Source of the DNA: Theobroma cacao
Lineage: Eukaryota > Streptophyta > Magnoliopsida > Malvales > Malvaceae
Assembly (NCBI RefSeq): GCF_000208745.1
Contig: NC_030858.1
Location: 17,240,504-17,304,503, forward strand
Length of the DNA stretch: 64,000 nt
Direction of reading: 5' to 3'
Shown: positions 36,546-49,699 of the stretch, piece after piece
Numbering within the stretch: position 1 is the first letter of the stretch
Layout of the letters: the number at the start of each line of letters is the position of its first letter
Notes under the pieces: generated by a model
Told to the model about the DNA's origin: nothing
Databases searched by the model: none
Seen by the model: the letters and a program-made list of their open reading frames with translations, nothing else
Made by a program: the position numbers and the translations under genes

Positions 36546-38877
36546 GTCCATAATCAAAACTGAATTTTCTTTGCTGGAGTAGATTCTGAGTCCGTAATCA
36601 AATTAGTAACTCTAGTAAGATCTTACAAGTTATTATCTTAGAGTTGCATTCTTGATTTGTTTGTTTTGAAATTTTAGTAGACAAAGAAACCCGCTTGCCT
36701 TTATTGGATCATGTCTTAAATGATTCATTGCTTTTATAATAATAATATTAGGCCTCACTTTGCTGACACTGCATTATGCTAAATCGAAGAGCCCCAAGCC
36801 CTCTTTTTTTTTCTCCTTGAAGCTAAAGTTATAGTAGTGTAAATTAAATTTTTTTATAAAAACTTTGCCTGTGACAATTAAGCTTTTCACTTCATTAAAA
36901 ACATGAAGAATTTTCTTTTAATACCTTGTTGTTAAGCTATGCCTGTTCTAAGCACCAAATTTGCCACCTTGAATTTTGGATAATTGAAAGGATAATTTCA
37001 GATTTATGAAATAAAAAGTAAAAAAGAGGTCTTGTTGAGATAAATAATAGTGTAGATTGACATAATGCTTTTAAGAGATAAATTGAATTTGGTCGCTTAA
37101 GAAAAAGAAAAAATGAATCTGGTCATATGTTTTGACTTAATTTATTTGACACACTTTTCACTTTATTTTATCTTGATCATTATCTCAAAGTGATAAACAT
37201 AGTTAATTATCATTGTTTAGAGATAATTGCCAAATTTATTCTTTAATCTGGATCGGTCGGCTCATCAATTCTCAACTGTTCTTGAATAGGCCCCTCTATT
37301 CCTCTGGTCACCACACCTTCTCACTCTCTTAAGTGCTCTTTTCTGCACTTAAAGCATTAGTCCTTGATGATTGGAGGCGGTTCGACAAAACCGTGGTTTA
37401 GACTGAAGTCCGCTCTAGTCTTGAGAGCAAAAACCAGGCCTCGATCCAAAAGGTCCAGAAGAACCTAACGAGTTCAAAAGGTCCATATGAGCTCAGACGA
37501 TCCTAGTAGGTCTAGACGAGCCTAGACAAGTGAGGAAAGTCCAAAATTTGCTTACGCCAATCCAATTTTGGCCCACACTAGTTCAATTTTAGCCCATGAC
37601 CCACTCTAGCCTAAATTCTTGAACCTTAAGTCCAAGTGGGTTCATCCCAATGACACTTGAAACACCATATTACGACAACATAGATACAACATATCTATTT
37701 TTGATTGGACTAACATTTGCAAACATATTTTTGTTAAAAGTTATCTTTACAAAGTTTTCATCAAAGCAGATAACCTTGTAGTAAGTATAGCAACTCAGCT
37801 ATAAGTTTCCTCCCTTTGTGGTAACGACAAAGTCTTGCAAGGTCTCCCATAATTTAGAATTAAAATAAAAAGTATTTATTATTTCTAATGTGCAATAATT
37901 TAATAATACAGAGTTAGACAAGATTGAACTTAAAATTTCATGTCCAAACCCACAAGTTTAAGCAGAGTCAGCTATAGCATAAAACCACTAAAGTCATTAC
38001 TTTAGTCTCGAATTTTCATAGGTCACATAATTTTATAATAATATAATTAATTATATTAAAATATTTAAAAATTAAGATCATTAATAAAATATCTACTTAT
38101 CCTTTCATACCAAACAAATATTTGTTTTCTCTAACTTGCCATGTCTTTATTAACTCTCAGCTATTTGTCAATTTTCAAAAACAATAGATAAAAGTCAATA
38201 TAATTAATAAAATGTCATATTTTCTCACTTTCCTAATTAATAGTCTAATAAATTTTAATTTTTTATCACTTCTATAATCCTATTAATTCTCAACTATTTC
38301 TCCTATTCCTAATCAATTAATGATAATATATATTTAATAATCTTCAACAACTATTTTTTATATATATAATATCAAATTTCTTTTCAATTTATAATATCCA
38401 CTTATAAATTTTTGTTTCCTCATTTGCACTTTCTTCAAAGGCCTCATTTCCTTAATCTTAATAAAAAATGTCTCATTTGAATATTTAGCTTTAGTCGATT
38501 GAGGTTATTTTGTCGTTCCTGATCATCTAGGTTAGTAACTCGACCCGTGAACACCTCTCAAAATGGACCTTGCTTCTTGTTTTTTGTTTTTCTATATTGT
38601 GTCTCTTTTACTTAGTGTTAAAAGAGGTTTTTTTTTTTTCGATTTCCTATTTGTGTCCAGAATATGTATCATAATAATAATAATAATAATAACTAAGCTG
38701 ATACTTAAAAAGAACATATATTCAGACTTGTGTAACCAATAAATATATAAAAAATGCAATTGACATTAATGATAACATGGAATGTAAAAGTTTAGCTTAA
38801 ACATTGGCTGACTGATGAGGAATTAAGTTTCTCATATTATCTGAGATATGTCTGCATGGGAACAAGTACGTATCCAA
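36546..38877. other. Intergenic DNA between convergent genes
   Basis: The first 200 bases hold the glutaredoxin 3' UTR, with possible poly(A) signals near 36735 (ATAATAATA). A less AT-rich part at about 37230-37660 has repeated phrases around AAAAGGTCCA and TAGACGAGCC-like words. A (TAA)n microsatellite is at 38671-38693. No gene seen. Confidence 0.5.
38671..38693. repeat. (ATA)n microsatellite
   Basis: Seven to eight uninterrupted ATA/TAA units. Confidence 0.9.
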
Positions 38878-41380
38878 CTAAATTGATTCTCCATTAAAAG
38901 CATCACGGCTATCCTTGTTTTCTTGGTGCTCGTCCTTTCGAGGAGATCCTTTCTCTGATTTCAGCTTCCCATTTTGTAAATTGAGGTACGTGTAAAACGA
39001 CATACCAGAAATAGCTACAAGGGCTCCACAGATACTGGTTGTGCCCGGATTTGAACTGAAGATGTAATAATTTCCCAGAAGCAGCACGCACGTTTTAAAT
39101 TGTCCAAGAACCACGTGGGAGATGGCTGACGTTGCCCTGAGATTACAGCATTTATCAGCATATATATAACAAAATGCCCTGAGGTTAATTAGGCTTTGCT
39201 TGGTAGATTTGCACAATGTCTTTTTTTTTTTTTCAAAGGCGTATGATTATATTTCAATATCTAATGGTTGGGTTTGATAATCACTTTAATTTTTACTTTG
39301 TAGCTTAGCCATTAGATTAAAAAAATTTCCCAATGATCCCTACGTTGTATCCAAATTCCTTTGAACTGATTAATTAGGCTAAAGATATGACCATCAATCA
39401 TCTTTTACACCTTTCAAGCAAAGCCCTAAAGAATATCTTGAGAGAAAGTTAGTCTTCAGATCCTCCAATGTGTAGACAAGTGTATGTCTGAAAGTTGAAA
39501 AGACCTTAAGTATTTTCGTTACTCCAATTACAAGAAATGGAGTCCATTCTTACCCGAGAGCCAAAGCTGCTGACCACTGAAGCAAGAAGCCGAAAACACC
39601 AGAGATTAAGATCATGGATGTGTTAATAAAATTCCAATTGTAGGAGAAGGCTCCGGGAGGATCTAAGAGGGGAATCATGATGAGCAGACAAAGCAAAGAG
39701 ATGGGCGTCGTCTTCCACATTAACCTGTTAGAATTTTATAACTTAATTAGGTGAAAACAAACAGCTATGCAAATTAAAAACCATCAATGTTAAGTGATAT
39801 TAGTAGGGCAGAATTAATTGTGTTGATCAATAAAGAATTTAGCATACGCCAAAGCAGTCCAATTCTCCCTCTGTTGCAGACTGGACCAGAGGATCTTGCT
39901 TATGGCACTTGGAATTATCCAAGACAATGCTACGCTAGCACCGAAGAGGTTGAACTGCAGATCAGTCACGGTTGCAACAGCAACACCGATCGATACAACT
40001 GCAAGTGCAACCACCTGAAAAAAATAAATATGTAGAGTGATTACATATTTATCCATCCTTCTCAGGCCCATTGAAGCAACGCAATGAGAAGAGAAGCAAA
40101 TCACCTTGGGGAAAGAAACCTTCATTTTGTACCATATATATTCTACCAGAACAATTGTCGGCGTAACAGCGATCTTGGCCATCTGATAAAATCCGACGCT
40201 GCGAACAACAGAAAACATGTCTTTTCTAATTATACCAGTAAAATAGACTTAATTAGCTAGCCAAGCACATATGATCTCATTCTCACCTGTTGTACTTCAA
40301 GCTGACATTAGCAAGGCCAGTGCAAAGAGACATAACCAGTCCAAGAGTAAATAAAGGGGCCGATTTTAGAGGAGGAGAGGGAGGAATCAAAGACAATGCA
40401 TTTAGGATGGCTATCAATGCCAAAGTTACTACGTAATGAATAAAACTGAGAAGTACGGGGAACTGGAATCCGGCATTTTTTAGCACCTGGAGAAACCAAG
40501 GAAGCTAATCAGCTACACTGCTAGAAAGCTCTACCGTGTTCCAACGCAAAAGGCTTATAGCATTATATATATTGAATATGTCAGGATACCAACCCATTTG
40601 TTCATGAAAATAATACCAATAGCAATCACAAAATTGAATGTAAGAGCAACACTTGGAGTGCAAAGACGTTGCTGTAGACGTTTTGCATTTTCGGATGAGC
40701 AAAAATCGTTAAACAGGGAGGCTCGCAACTCTTCCAGAGCTCTTCCTTTGTAAATGTACCGAAGAGAAGTAGACAAAAGAAACATGAATCCGAGCAAAGG
40801 AATATACAAAAAGCTCAATAACTGCAACAATATAATACAATACATACTTTTTGCAGTAATTCCTTTTCACAGTTCGTAACATCCTATTGCAGTGTCACAC
40901 ATTTTATATTGCCAAAAGATATATTTTGCAATATTATGATTGCCAAAGATGTTTTTAGTAAAAAACTTTTCAATAGTTGGACCAAACACCCGATATGGTA
41001 TATTTGGTAAGAGAAAAAAAGTGGATAAATGAAAAGGATACAGAAGAAAAGGGAAGGAAAGAAACACAAAAAAAGACAAAATAGCCTTTCCATGACATTG
41101 GGTGGGAGAGAAAACGGTAAACTAGTAAAAAATTGCTAATTAATTGCTTCATCTCTCCAAACTGTAAGCTGAACTAACAGAAACCAAAATGGAGATCAAT
41201 GAAATTGAAATAAGTAAGCAAATTCAAGTTTAATGACATAATTTGATTAGCATTTAGAAACAAAAATGAAAAAGATAGTAGTGACATACCTGTTTCGTTC
41301 GCATCACTACCTTTGCGCTTAAGCAGTTTCCTAACATCTTTGTTCACAAAAAAATTGAGAATATCCCGGCTGGACAACAT
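38878..41380 (-). CDS. Nucleotide-sugar / triose-phosphate translocator family transporter
   Basis: A multi-pass membrane transporter of the drug/metabolite superfamily (TPT domain); plant relatives carry nucleotide sugars in Golgi or ER membranes. Seven exons on the minus strand join in frame to 377 residues: 41380-41290, 40745-40594, 40486-40287, 40198-40105, 40014-39848, 39724-39554 and 39136-38878 (TAG), all GT-AG. The N-terminal about 55 residues are hydrophilic. Hydrophobic segments follow, e.g. VALTFNFVIAIGIIFMNKWV, FIHYVVTLALIAILNALSLI and VVALAVVSIGVAVATVTDLQ. Family hallmarks: FMNKW; SLKYNSVGFYQMAKIAVTP; ATVTDLQFN; and GQFKTCVLLLGNYYIF, with GALVAISGMSFYTYLN near the end. The C-terminal tail (about 40 residues) is charged. 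The substrate cannot be told from sequence. It is closest in style to the uncharacterised nucleotide-sugar transporter group, not to UXT or URGT. No defect seen. Confidence 0.9.
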
Positions 41381-43398
41381 TTCTCTAAGTTCTTCCTTTC
41401 CCTCTGAATCTCACAAGTTGGCACATATATGAAACTATAAAGAGAAAGACTGGAGAACGATTTATTTCGAAATGGAGGAGAGGTATAAATGCCGGTGGAC
41501 AAAGAATTTTGAAAGGAGCATTGAAAGACGAAAGGAAAGCTGAGCATTCGTTTTGCATTTTTTGTATCTCTTTATTTCATTTTCATTTCAGATATCAAAC
41601 AAAAGAAATTTGGTCTATTAAAATAAGTTGAAATTCTCGTGCTGTAATGGTTTACAAAGACAGGATTTGAGTCGTTTTCTTGGTTTAATTAAGCTCTGGT
41701 ATTTCCATTACCAGGGAGGACTAATTTTGTGACTTATGAGTTTGATCGGAGTCCGCGTGCAAGATATGTTCTCTTATCTTGCCATTGGGTCACATAGCTG
41801 CATTAAAAACTATCCCTATTTTCTAATTAAATTAAGATAAATGTCAAGTTTAGTGCTACATTGATTGAAATTACAATTTACCGTTATACTTTTTCTAGTG
41901 CAATGTTAACATCGAATTATGTTTTCGTTTTGTTTGTTGGCATTGGTCATTAACAGATTTAACTCACTCCCTTTCTCTTTCATTCGTTCCAGGATGGTCT
42001 CCAGCACCGATATACTGCGGCTAGCAACCAGATCAGACCGCTGGTGCGACCAATCAGTGCTGCCAATGATCGAATCTAGTTGTTAGCATGCTTAATCGTG
42101 CTGCCAGCGACTCGAACCAAGCCACTAGTTGGCCGATTGGAGCTTAAGCAGGCGAGAGTAGTCCATGTTTATTCAGGGAAATAAACGCTAAATGGAAAAC
42201 AAGATAAGCCTGTCATGTTTTTTCTGGGTTTGTAACTTTTGCAAGTATGCCATGCTTATAATTTCCGGGTTTACATTGTTGTAGGGGATGGGGTTGCAAT
42301 TTTTGATTGTTAATTTAAATTTTCTTTATTGCAATTTTTCGTTGTTTAGATGCTCCAGTAAAAGTGTTTGATGGTTGCAATATCGGGTTTGTAGAGGATT
42401 TCAATTGTGTTATGCTATTTGGTTAGTAAGAAAACGAGGGAAAGCGTGAGAAAATCTGGGTTTGCGGTATCGTTTAATTTTTTCTTACTCTAATATTTAT
42501 ATGTATTTTATAATTTGTTTTTAACTAACTCTGGTGTGTACGCCACGCATCTTATTTGGCACAAACTCCAACAAAAGGACATGACATTTTTTGTACACAT
42601 GTTCTGGAAGCCTTTATGACACGTCATTGCTTTAGCTAAGGATGTTAACAATTTAGACACTTTTTTAAACGGGGACAAAGTTTGAGTACTAATTTTTTGT
42701 AACTTTTTTATATGTTTAATTTAGTCCAATTCACCATCTTTCTAATTTTTACATAATAATATTGGTTGAATAATGAAATTGCATCAAAAAATTATAATTT
42801 GATGATCACATGTTCACATTGCATGAAAAAGATATAGTAGTAAAATTGCAACTCCCAATTAAGTGCATTGATAAATTGGACTATTATCTTATAAATTTAC
42901 AAATTATATACATATTTGTAACATTTATAATGTTACCTCTATAACTCTTATGAGTCTAAATTTAATTGAGGCCCAAGCTTATGTTACTTAGGGTAAGATT
43001 CAAGAGTTGTCACATGTTTTTTATATGGAATATGGAACTAGTTATGTAGGCATCAAGGCTAGTGATGCATTCAAGATTTTGCATGAAGGGTGGTTAAATG
43101 ATAAACATATAACGTTATGAATTGGATCAATAATTCAATTTGACATAAAAATTGATTACTTTTGAAATTAAATTAAATTATAATATAAAATTTATTAACA
43201 ATTTAAATATAAACTTTTAGATTTATCAGTACGAACAGATATAAATTAAAAAAAATTAACATTAGATTTTTACATTAGATATTGTAAGCTGTTAAGTAAT
43301 GTATTTTTTACGTAGGACCGTAACAGATTATATACAATAAAGTTATGTAAATGTTCAGAGAATTCAATCTAGTTATCTAGGAAAATACATACTAAAGC
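41381..43398. other. Intergenic DNA upstream of the transporter
   Basis: The transporter 5' UTR and promoter should be in about 41381-41800. A slightly GC-rich patch at 41990-42150 repeats short words such as CAGACCGCTGG and GCTGCCA. Otherwise AT-rich, and no gene seen. Confidence 0.45.
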
Positions 43399-43760
43399 CA
43401 AATCCTCTAATACATATAAATAGTTATTTAGTAAGAGAAAAAAAATTATTTAATTGATTCACGAAAAAGAGAATAGGATAAATGGTTTTTATAATTTCAT
43501 GAATGATAATTGTTTAATTGATTCACAAAAAAAAAAAAGAGAATAAGAGAAAAGGCTAAATCCTCTTATATATATTAATAGCTATTTGGTTTGAAGAAAA
43601 AATAAGAAAAAAATTATTTGATTGATTCAAAAAAAAAAAAGGAAAAAGGGATTCTCTAATTTAATGAATGATAATAGTTTGATTTGATTCATGCAAAAAA
43701 ATAGAGAAAGGATTTTTCAAATTTAATGAATGATATTGTTTGATTGAAAAAAGAGAATAA
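43399..43760. repeat. Degenerate tandem repeat, about 159-bp period
   Basis: AAATCCTCTAATACATATAA at 43399 recurs as AAATCCTCTTATATATATTAA at 43558. Within each, GATTGATTCA-(A)n-GAGAATA and TTTAATGAATGATAAT recur as half-units. About two long and four short units. Confidence 0.75.
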
Positions 43761-43764
43761 CAGA

Positions 43765-43890
43765 AAGGGTTACAGAAAAAAAAAACGAAAAAAAAGTCTA
43801 GCAAGCAAAAAAAAAATAAAGAAAGGGAAAAGAAAGAGAAAAGGGAAAAAAAAATCTAGCTAGCAACAAATAAGGGAAAAAAGGGAAAAA
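43765..43890. repeat. Purine-rich low-complexity tract
   Basis: Long A and G runs (AAAGGGAAAAGAAAGAGAAAA-type), with TCTAGCAAGC / TCTAGCTAGC occurring twice. Confidence 0.85.
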
Positions 43891-44227
43891 TTTTTAGAAT
43901 TTGAGCTTAGGAAGAATCGAACCTAAACAAATTAATGGTTTTGTTAGAAAGCTTACCACTGTTTCAAAAAAATTGTTCAATTTAATTAGGGGTGACAAAA
44001 ATATAAATGTAAAATTTTTTACATATGATGATAGAGAAAAATTAAAAACTAAGAGGTGGTGGCCGCCATCTCACTCCACCCCTTTCCCTCCACCATTGAT
44101 CAAGGTTACAATTTTCATGATTACCAAAGAACTTGATTTGAAAATTTGGGTACGGAGTAAAGAAGGAATCAATCCGACTATGATAAAATGTAGCTTTAAC
44201 CATTTTACTCTAGGTTCCCTTGATTAG

Positions 44228-46006
44228 AGATCAAAATAAAAAAGTACACCTTTCCTTTGATTAGTATTTGATGTAATCATGAGCAAATAATGTCTCATGT
44301 TGGTATTCATGCACCTAAAGCAATATAGGTCTGTTGGAATCCTTAGGTGGTATATCCATTATTAACATGATGCAAACATATTAAAGGAAAATAATGAAAA
44401 AAAATTCCTACGAAGATAAAATGAAAAAATTGCATAATAACAAAAATGATTGAAAGCCTTGACATACAAATTTTACATGATATACAAAAGTTATGTAAAT
44501 ATTCTTAGAACTACATGACACACCAAATGAAAGAAATATTCTTAGAACTACATGGCATGTTAAATGACTAAAATACCTTTAGATTTATATTGCATGTTTA
44601 AATGTTATTCTTGGAGCTGCATAACATAGCAAAGGTATTCCTAAGACTATATGACTTACTTTATCATAGCAACATTGTCATGGTAGGAACATGATGGCTT
44701 TATAACAATTTTTTTTATATGGCATACTTTAATGAGATCATACTAAAATTATCATGGCATACTTTGTCATAAAATCATCACACCTTATTATAACAATTCT
44801 ATCTGCTTATATGACATACCATCATAATAATCCTATTTCAACATTTTATCTACTATATATTGATGCATCTACTTGATGAATGATTGGTCCTATATTGTTA
44901 TATTGTGGTCCTAAATACTACTAGGATGAACTTGTTTGGATCTAGACTCAAGAATTTAGACTAACGTAGGCAAATTAGACTTGATTAAAGTCTAGGTTGG
45001 GCTTGGCATTGGAATTTGAGCTAGGGCTAGATCTCCTAGCTTATACCTTTGGGCTTAGGTTGGATCTGAATGCTTCGACCTCCAAGTGTAAACACCAAAG
45101 TTTTCATCATAATAACTAAGGATTGAAAATAATTTTGGGGCCAAATGAAATGATTTTAGCAGCTTAAAATCATACTTAGATCTTTGACATTTTGCTAAAT
45201 TGGAATTAATGTGATAACCATGCATTAAAGTTACTTTGGAAAGCAATTAAAAGAATTTTTGCTTCAACCTCACGAGACTCTTTGATTTTGAGCTTCATAA
45301 CTTTTCAAATATAAAATATAATAAAACAAGCTTTATATGTTTAGAAAGAGTATTTAATACCTTTCATTTGTTATATTATGAAAAAACGGTAAGTACTCAA
45401 CAAGAAATGATTGAAATGGAGCATCTATTTAAATTTGACAAACTTTGAGTTTGTTTTACATATTTTGCAAAATACTGTAAGCTTTTGATTGAAACCAATT
45501 TCATTTGAAAGCAAACTTTCTAAGCTTTTTTTTGAAAAAAAAAAAGATCACTCAGCTGTGAGATCATAAGAAGAATTATGATTGTTTAAATTTAGGCCTA
45601 CGAAGCTATAAAAGGAATGCCAAATGAACTTGTATTGTTTGTCAAATTTATTTATTTATTATTTATTTTCATTATTTATCCTATGTTAGATAAAGAAGCT
45701 TGAAGTAAAGTAACCAAAAGGGATAGTAAATTGATTTCTTAAATAAAATTTGATCTTTGTAAAGCAGAGTTAAAAGTGAGAACTTTTAAGATAGACCTTT
45801 AATCTCATAGTATAGAAGCTTAAGAAAATAAAGAATCAAGCTAGTAAAGGAGATGAAAAAGGAAAAAGTACTCAACCAAGATTTTATAAAGGTTCAGCCC
45901 TCAAAGCCTACGTCCTCTCCCTTGATAACATAAGGAGTTTGAATCCACTAACCACTGTCTTTAAATCAGGTTTAGGCACGACCTTTAACACATTGCCTTT
46001 TCTTAA
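44228..46006. other. Intergenic AT-rich DNA
   Basis: No gene seen. At 44500-44690 a phrase like TTCTTAGAACTACATGGCAT recurs three to five times with changes (spacing about 45-60 bp), then CATGGCATACTTT-like words near 44710-44770. From about 45860 the sequence resembles the start of a repetitive element that continues to 49690 around the solo LTR. Confidence 0.45.
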
Positions 46007-46160
46007 GGAGGTATAACCTTTCTTTACCTTTTCTAACGTTTCTCTACCTTTTACATTGGAGGCACAACCTTTCTCTACCTTTTACCATGGAGGTAGAACG
46101 TTACACTACTTCTTGCAATGAAGGTATAACTTTCATTACCTTTTACAGGGGAGGTATAAT
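46007..46160. repeat. Tandem repeat, about 30-bp unit
   Basis: GGAGGTATAACCTTTCTTTACC-type units begin near 46007, 46058, 46089, 46119 and 46149. The first interval is longer because of an extra CTTTTCTAACGTTTCTCTACC-type segment. Confidence 0.8.
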
Positions 46161-46640
46161 AGTGGATTCTTAAAAGTCTTCTCAACTAAAGACCTAAAAA
46201 GGCTAATAAGTAAGTTAAGTACAAGAGGATAAAGATATTTAAAAGAATAAGAATTGAAAGATGAAGGCTCTTTTAAGAGAATCTGCTGTAAAGAGAGAAA
46301 AGGAATGAACTTTAAAAATCCCAACTTTCTTTTGCTCTTGAAAATGATTTTCTTGCTCTCTTCTTTTCTTTTTCTTGTTTATCAGTTTTATTAGCTTTAA
46401 AATGATTAGAGTTTTGAAATGACAAAAATGATCAAAATTTCTTATTTGAGTAATCCTTAAATGCTTTTGAAGTGCCTTAGTGTTTCCTTACATGAATAAT
46501 CTTTGAACTTGTTGTTTGAAGTTGTTTGTGAAAAGAAAAATCTTTTCAACACTTTAAATCTCAAGTTATAGCTATAAAGAATCAACTTCTTGAAAGGAAA
46601 CATCGACTCTTGAAGATGCAAAAGCCATTGAAAGAGCAAG

Positions 46641-49396
46641 TGTCAAACCCTGTTCTATAAAATAATTATGACTTCATTTACATGCTCAATAGAATGTTTG
46701 CATATTTAGGAAGTTCGAGAAATCGTTAAAAGACGATATTGCCCTTAATGTTACCATTAAGTCGATTAAGCCTCGAACTAGTTCAAATAGGAATTTTAGG
46801 GTGAAATTAAGAGTTTCACAGTCCATGAATGATTTAAAATGGTGATTTGGAGTTCGAGGATCAATTTGGAGTCAAACCGAAATTTTCACTATCTAGGGGT
46901 AAAATGGTCATTTGCCACCTGGGGACAAAATGAAAATTTTTAGAAAAATTGTTTTGGTCCCATTTGACTTATTGGAGTATGATTTGAGGTTTAGAAGTGA
47001 AAAATTTTAATTCAGGTATAATTTGGAGTATAGGGGCGAAATGGTAATTTTACCACCCTAGGGGCAAATCGGTAAATTTTCACCCCCAACACTTGTCAAG
47101 ATCAAGGGATATTATTCATCATGGAAATGGATAAACATGAGAAATGTGTGGTGGAGAATTAAAGAATTAAAAGTCAAATATTTAAAATTTGAACCAATAA
47201 GGAAATGCCATGTGTCATGCTTTTATTATTTTATTGTTTCTTGATAAAAAGGCAAAAAAAATCAGCCCATTTCTCCCATAGTGATCAGCCAAATCAGAAG
47301 AGAAGAGAAACCAAGGAAGAACAAACCCTAGGTGGGAAAAATCAAAGATAAAGTGTTGGAATTCAAGGATTTGATCAAGTAAAGATAAAATTTCTTTGAT
47401 TTTGCTAGTGATTTACCTTACCCATGCATATTCTCTTAATTTCCATGGTTAAATTACATGTTTTCATGATGAATTCATGGCTGGTCAAAGTGGGTATGGA
47501 GAGAGAAAGATTTTGGATTGAATTGATTTTAAGATATGTTAGTGTTTTTAGTTAGTTTAGCATATTTAGAAGCAAAACAACAAGAAAGGAATCCATTTTC
47601 TCCATGAATCTTCATGGCCGAATCTTCCTTGATGTGTGTGGCTGATGGATTGTTATTATTTCAAGAGAAATGGCTTAGAAAATGATGAATAATGGTGAGA
47701 AAATTAAGTAGGAAAAATCACGGTGTTAGTGCACTATAATGGCCGAATTTTTCCATGAAGAAATGGGAAGGTTTTGATGCTAAAATTGGTGTTATTTGAA
47801 TAATGTTTGGTGAATTGAGGTATTAGAAATGAAATAGAGCAATTTGGAGCCAAATCGGACACAATTGTCATTTAATCGAGTAATAAGCCAAATTAGGTCA
47901 GCACCGCATTTAAGCGGTAGTCGGATAAGTTGCATATCATATCATGCATATACACCGAGCCTGAATTGATTTTATAATGGTCAAGCATTAATGTGGTGAA
48001 TTATGTATTGTACATTGTGGATAGGTGGTGAGTAAATTACACTAGTAAAAGTACAGAGATTGTACTTGAAGACTGGGATTAAGAGTACATCGACTCCTAG
48101 AACTGTGAGTAAACTTATTATCGTCTTAATTATCTAGAGTAGTTTTATACAATTGTGTGATTTTATAGAAAATGGGTTTAAATGGTAAATTGCTACGTTT
48201 TAAGAGAAATTGTGATTTTATAAAATGATTTTATAAATTTTCTGAAAAATTGAATACTGGTTTTGAAAATAGAGTAATTGGAGACTGCCTGCTTGTGTTA
48301 TAAATTGTGTTTTAAATTATATGGCTTATAGCAATATGTGAGCATGAATGGCAAAGTCGGTATTTGTATCAAAATTATATATACTATGTATTCAGCCTTG
48401 AGAGGCTAGATTGCGATAAATTACCATGTCATGCAGATAAAGATTTTATAAATCAGGTGGTAGATAAAATAATCCATAGTCACTGCAGTGGTGGCAGTTT
48501 CGGTGGACTGCCTATGAGAGGGGCACGGTAACTCAGTTATATATTTACCTCCGGGGGGAGATGTTGGATGAAGTATCTCCTGAGATAAAGATTTGAGTGC
48601 ACTTCACGTGGACCACCATGTGAGAGTGAGACTCAGCCAACGCCAAGGAACGACTGTGTGTCAGATGCGAAAACATGTTTATGGGTATGGGACATTTAAC
48701 AACCTTGGCAGTCTCAATGGGATACCTTGACGAAGGTACCCGCGAGAACGATTTTGGCAGGAGCCAAGTTTTGTGAGATATATAAGCCATGTTGATTAAT
48801 TGAGTAAACTGAATATTCATGTTATGAAACATATATTGGAAAATGATATTTTAATTCGTCTCCATTTACTCGCCTTTAGATAGTTTAAATAGTGTCTGTT
48901 TACTCACTGGGATTTTATAATCTCACCACCCTCATTTCCTCACATTTTAGGCTCAGGGAATTCTATAGTTAGTTGACTTTGACAAGGACCTTCTTTGGAC
49001 TTGAATCGTCAAAAGCTGTAGGTTTTCAGCTTCCGATGCATTTTGGTCAGTTGGGGGCTCACGTGTCACTGTAAAAGAAATTTTATACTTCAGTTATCTG
49101 ATTTAAAGTATGTAGGAACATATTTAGCTTTTACAAAATGTTTTTGGCGGGTTTCGGTATTTTCAAAAAAAAATGACGAAAATGCCCTTGTGAACTAGAA
49201 AATAATATTTTATTGTTTTGACTTGGAAACGACTTATGATTTCTTGAAATATGAGATTTAATAACTGTCGCTCACGGAGAGATGCGAAAGCTGATGCTAA
49301 GCCTTACGGGGTTCCGATCGACATTCGAGGTAATGAGTGCCTATCGGGACGTCGCGGCGGTTGTCATGGGCCCGATGAGAGTTTCCGATCGTGACA
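46641..49396 (-). mobile_element. Solo LTR, family A
   Basis: Begins TGTCAAACCCTG and ends GATCGTGACA. It is flanked by GCAAG (46636-46640) and GCAGG (49397-49401), a target duplication with one change. It shares most of its length with 2463-5941, e.g. the ACCGAAATTTTCRCTATCTA block, GGCCGAATCTTCC, and GTGAGAGTGA-ACTCAGCCAACGCC. The first about 370 bp of the 2463 copy are missing here, so the left ends define different subtypes. No coding region; the ORFs inside are short and not conserved. Confidence 0.85.
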
Positions 49397-49699
49397 GCAG
49401 GAATTTACTTCTCAAGCATAAAGTGATAAATTCTTGAAGCTATAAAAAGATAAAAATAAAAAACTTGGACAAGAAGAAAAGATTGGAGAATGGATAAGCA
49501 CGGAGTAGGCAAAAGCAATTTTGAATTTTGAATTTTTTGCCTAAAATGAAAGAAGAATTGAAATCTAGAGAGACAAAGATCAATTCTCAGAAAATTTGAG
49601 ATAAAGAAGAATCGATGTCTTAAGAATGAAAAGATTTATTCTTAGAAAACATAATGCTTTAAAGACAAGAAGAATCGATTTCTTCTCAAGAATGAAAAG
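49397..49699. other. Unclassified repetitive-looking DNA flanking the solo LTR
   Basis: Continues the sequence interrupted at 46640. It is A-rich with repeated GAAGAATCGAT / TTCTTAGAAAA words; no gene seen. Confidence 0.4.

Noticed and set aside
38878..41547. About fifteen short minus-strand frames as separate genes
   Set aside because: They are exons plus intron read-through of the single seven-exon transporter, or shadows in other phases.
43901..44227. 108-residue frame next to the purine tract
   Set aside because: No recognisable domain, start or splice context; there is a proline- and basic-rich middle. I cannot support a gene call, though it is long for such AT-rich DNA.
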